From the NCBI GenBank assembly GCA_023389195.1, contig JAEWET010000021.1, forward strand, positions 62,001-126,000: DNA of 64,000 bases, in the 5' to 3' direction. The position numbers and the translations under genes were made by a program. Each line of letters opens with the position of its first letter. Within the stretch, counting starts at the first letter, position 1. This DNA comes from Aliihoeflea sp023389195. Lineage in GTDB: Bacteria; Pseudomonadota; Alphaproteobacteria; Rhizobiales; Rhizobiaceae. Shown here one piece after another: positions 61,590-64,000 of this stretch. The notes below the pieces were generated by a model that ran no database searches, had not been told where the DNA came from, and was given only the letters and a program-made list of their open reading frames with translations.

Positions 61590-62723
61590 CTAGCCGGCGA
61601 ACGATCTTGCGATGATGATCTTCTGGATATCCGACGTGCCTTCGTAGATCTGGCACACCCGCGCGTCGCGATAGATGCGCTCGAGCGGGAAATCGGCCAT
61701 GTAGCCATACCCGCCGAAAGTCTGCAGGGCCCCCGAAATGACCCGCTCGGCGGCCTCGGACGCAAACAGCTTCGCGATCGCCGCTTCGGTGAGGCACGGC
61801 TCGCCGGCATCCTTCATCCGCGCCGCATTGAGGACGAGCTGGCGTCCGGCCTCGATCTGCGTCCGCATGTCGGCGAGACGGAAGGCGACGGCCTGGTGCT
61901 CCATCAGCGTCTTGCCGAAAGAGCGGCGCTCCGCGGCATAGGCGACCGCGAGGTCGAAGGCGGCCTGCGCCATGCCGACCGATTGGGCGGCGATGCCGAT
62001 ACGACCCGTCTCGAGGCTCGACAGGGCGATGCGGTAGCCTTCACCCTCGGCACCGATCCGGTTTTCCTCCGGTATCTCCAGGCCCTCGAACCGAAGGGAG
62101 CAGGTGTCGGAACAGCGCTGGCCAAGCTTTTCTTCGACTTTCGCAACGACATAGCCATGCGCGTCGGTCGGTGTCAGGAATGCAGTGATGCCGCCCTTCG
62201 GCCCGGCATCTTCCATGCGGGCGAAGAGAATCGTCCAGCCGCCGATCTTGCCCGACGTGATGAATTCCTTCGACCCGTCGATGACGTAGCGGTCGCCCTT
62301 CCTTGTGGCGCGGGACTTGAGCGAGCCCGCATCCGAGCCTGCCTCGGCCTCGGTGAGCGCAAAGGCACCGATGAACGCACCCGCCGCTGCGGGGCGCAGC
62401 ACGCGCTCCTTCTGGTCGGCATTGCCGTATCGCTGCAGGATCGCGTTGAACGGAGCGTTGTGAACGCTCATGACCGTCGAGATCGCGCCATCGCCGGCCG
62501 CGATTTCCATCAGCGCCAGCGCATACGACACATAGTCGGCACCGACGCCGCCATCGTCTTCGGGAACCGTCATGCCCATGAAACCCAATTCGGCAAGGCC
62601 CGCAACGATTTCGGGCTCGATCGTCTTGTTGCGATCGCGCTGCGCCGCGCCGGGCGCCAGAACCTCGCGGGCGAAGGCGCGCGCGGTATCGCGGATCATC
62701 GTCTGTTCGTCGGTAAGGGTCAT
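61590..62723 (-). CDS. Acyl-CoA dehydrogenase (short/branched type)
   Basis: A 377-residue ACAD with AFALTEAEAGSDAGSLKSRA, YVIDGSKEFITSGKIGGWTILFARM, RRSFGKTLMEHQAVAFRLADMRTQ and the C-terminal catalytic Glu in ARVCQIYEGTSDIQKIIIARSF. This is the classic short-chain or branched-chain arrangement. It converts an acyl-CoA to enoyl-CoA with FAD. It is ten bases after an enoyl-CoA hydratase stop. Convergent with the alcohol dehydrogenase. Confidence 0.94.
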   Translation of the reverse strand: MTLTDEQTMIRDTARAFAREVLAPGAAQRDRNKTIEPEIVAGLAELGFMGMTVPEDDGGVGADYVSYALALMEIAAGDGAISTVMSVHNAPFNAILQRYGNADQKERVLRPAAAGAFIGAFALTEAEAGSDAGSLKSRATRKGDRYVIDGSKEFITSGKIGGWTILFARMEDAGPKGGITAFLTPTDAHGYVVAKVEEKLGQRCSDTCSLRFEGLEIPEENRIGAEGEGYRIALSSLETGRIGIAAQSVGMAQAAFDLAVAYAAERRSFGKTLMEHQAVAFRLADMRTQIEAGRQLVLNAARMKDAGEPCLTEAAIAKLFASEAAERVISGALQTFGGYGYMADFPLERIYRDARVCQIYEGTSDIQKIIIARSFAG

Positions 62724-62733
62724 CGTTCAGCTC

Positions 62734-63525
62734 TCATTCGCCGGCAAAATCCGGCTTGCGCTTGGTCAGAAAGGCAGTGACGCCTTCGCGGAAATCCGCC
62801 GTTCGCGTGCCCGCCAGAAAGGCCGCGCGCTCGGCTTCGAGATGTTCGGCGAGCGGCCGCTCGAGCGCGTGGTCGGTCAATCGCTTGAACTGGCCGAATG
62901 CCCGTGTCGGACCACTGGCGACCCGTGCTGCGATCTCGTCCGTCGCAGCGCTCAGCTCGCCGGCTGCAACCACGCGGTTGACGATGCCCGCGGCAAGCGC
63001 CTGGCCGGCATCGAGCGCCTCGCCCAGAAACATCAGTTCCGCCGCCCTGGCCCGCCCGACCTTGCGCGGCAGGAACCACGTCCCGCCGCAATCCGGCGAC
63101 GATCCGACCTTGTCGTAGGCGACGACGAAACGCGTGCCTTCTTCCGCGATCACCAGATCCGCATTCAGCACCAGCGAAAGCCCGGCCCCGGCAGCGACAC
63201 CCTTCACCGCCGCAATGACCGGCGCATCGATCGCCCTCAGGCGCAGGAGCGCGGGATGGAGCGCATCGAGAAGGGCGTTGACCATTTCGGCCGAGCGGGT
63301 GAAATCCGCGCCGAACGCGGCGACATCGCCGCCCGCAACGAACGCCCTCCCCTCGGCGGCAATGATGACGGCGCGCACGCCGCCCGCCCGCGCCACATCT
63401 TTGACGGCGTCGCGAAACGCTTCGGCAAGCAGCACGTCCAGCGCATTGAGAACGTCGGGTCGGTTGAAGACGAGACGGACGATGCCCGCGGCGTCGTTTC
63501 GCTCGACCCTTACAAGCTCGCTCAT
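62734..63525 (-). CDS. Enoyl-CoA hydratase/isomerase (PaaG-like)
   Basis: A 263-residue crotonase: IVRLVFNRPDVLNALD, AFVAGGDVAAFGADF near 62-77, then PVIAAVKGVAAGAGLSLVLNADLVIAEEGTRFVVAYDKVGSSPDCGGTWFLPRKVG (key residues: oxyanion-hole GGD and GAG, Asp of PDCGGT). The Asp-GGTWFLPR pattern matches PaaG-type isomerase/hydratases. It shares an operon with the acyl-CoA dehydrogenase. Confidence 0.93.
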   Translation of the reverse strand: MSELVRVERNDAAGIVRLVFNRPDVLNALDVLLAEAFRDAVKDVARAGGVRAVIIAAEGRAFVAGGDVAAFGADFTRSAEMVNALLDALHPALLRLRAIDAPVIAAVKGVAAGAGLSLVLNADLVIAEEGTRFVVAYDKVGSSPDCGGTWFLPRKVGRARAAELMFLGEALDAGQALAAGIVNRVVAAGELSAATDEIAARVASGPTRAFGQFKRLTDHALERPLAEHLEAERAAFLAGTRTADFREGVTAFLTKRKPDFAGE

Positions 63526-63627
63526 CTGTTCCTCGCTCGATATCCAGCCCGCGCAGGCGCCGACGAACCTATTCTAGGGAATGGCGGCCGGGTCAAGCCG
63601 CGCGGCCCCGCCGACCGCCGCCCGCTC

Positions 63628-63657
63628 TTGACAGAGGCGGCGTTTCTTGGCCCCTAG
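63628..63657 (+). promoter_or_regulatory. Sigma-70 type promoter before holA
   Basis: TTGACA at 63628-63633 (preceded by C, giving CTTGACA) and CCCTAG at 63652-63657, with an 18-bp spacer, fit an alphaproteobacterial housekeeping promoter 22 bp before the holA ATG. Confidence 0.55.
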
Positions 63658-63678
63658 CGTCAGCAGGAAGCGGGAATT

Positions 63679-64000
63679 ATGGCACAGAAAAAGGCCCACG
63701 AAGTCGACGGTTGGCTGGCGCGGCCGCAGGGCGCGTTTCCGGTCGTGCTGATCTATGGTCCCGACCGGGGGCTCGTTTCCGAACGCGCCACGCTTTACGC
63801 ACGCCAGGCCGGGTTCCGGCTCGACGATCCGTTTTCCGTCACGCGCCTCGACGCCGGCGAGATCGAATCCGACCCCGGGCGTCTCATGGACGAGGCCAAT
63901 ACGGTGGCGATGTTCGCCGACCGGCGCCTGATCTGGATCAAGGGCGCCGGCACGCACAAGGCGCTGGGCGCATCGCTGAAGGATTTGTGCGCAAGCCCTC
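63679..64000 (+). CDS. holA: DNA polymerase III delta subunit, N-terminal part
   Basis: The gene runs off the window after about 107 residues. MAQKKAHEVDGWLARPQ is followed by FPVVLIYGPDRGLVSERATLYARQAG (delta-subunit P-loop-like segment) and LDEANTVAMFADRRLIWIK-like sequence (MDEANTVAMFADRRLIWI), all typical of alphaproteobacterial HolA. It is the clamp-loader wrench. Its usual neighbours (lptE, leuS) are not visible here. Confidence 0.9.
   Translation, partial: MAQKKAHEVDGWLARPQGAFPVVLIYGPDRGLVSERATLYARQAGFRLDDPFSVTRLDAGEIESDPGRLMDEANTVAMFADRRLIWIKGAGTHKALGASLKDLCASP

Overview
The window is a high-GC stretch, about 65% by eye, from an alphaproteobacterium. I place it in the Hyphomicrobiales (Rhizobiales). 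The evidence is the LeuB, LeuD and IlvD sequence types, the thioredoxin / Lon-N / Trm112 gene string, a DUF982 gene, many TRAP transporters, and two copies of an alpha-r14/NfeR1-like anti-Shine-Dalgarno sRNA. No phage, IS element, plasmid gene or CRISPR array was seen. The assignment rests on sequence features only; no database search was possible.

Region 1 (1-8.9 kb) is mostly housekeeping: a partial CitE-like lyase, an FAD amine/amino-acid oxidase-type enzyme, leuD, a DUF2798 membrane protein, fbp, a membrane-anchored alpha/beta hydrolase, leuB, ferredoxin-NADP reductase and two small acidic proteins. Region 2 (9.0-12.7 kb, minus) is a three-subunit molybdenum aldehyde oxidoreductase (paoABC type). 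Region 3 (13-20.2 kb) is a divergent catabolic module. An IclR regulator, acyl-CoA synthetase, SDR and DUF296 protein read leftward, and a TRAP transporter (dctPQM) reads rightward, with IclR-type operators between them. Region 4 (20.2-26 kb) has ilvD and a second TRAP transporter, flanked by the two paralogous anti-SD sRNA genes.

Region 5 (26-29.6 kb) is a proteostasis string on the minus strand (zincin-like protein, Trm112, Lon-N protein, CnoX thioredoxin, prolyl-tRNA deacylase), followed by tRNA-Gly(GCC). Region 6 (29.6-39.7 kb, minus) combines modABC plus a short modE with a sulfate uptake and reduction block (cysP-T-W-A-H-D-N). Region 7 (39.8-48 kb) is a CoA-dependent acid catabolism cluster: MmgE/PrpD, MaoC-like hydratase, acyl-CoA dehydrogenase, LysR regulator, type III CoA-transferase, SDR and acyl-CoA synthetase. 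Region 8 (48-60.2 kb) has a third TRAP transporter with gene order P-M-Q and a GntR/FCD regulator. A long minus-strand operon follows, encoding a branched-chain-amino-acid-type ABC transporter with ALDH, SDR and a secreted cyclase-family protein. Region 9 (60.4-64 kb) has a zinc alcohol dehydrogenase, acyl-CoA dehydrogenase, enoyl-CoA hydratase and the start of holA.

The overall picture is an oligotroph-like heterotroph whose accessory regions pair high-affinity carboxylate or amino-acid uptake (three TRAP, one Liv-type ABC) with CoA activation and beta-oxidation-like enzymes, each under a local IclR, LysR or GntR regulator. The strongest non-coding signals are the sRNA pair with three anti-SD loops each, two palindromic repeat elements, and operator-like inverted repeats that link regulators to neighbouring operons. 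I saw no gene system that I can confidently call previously undescribed; the best candidates are listed as findings.
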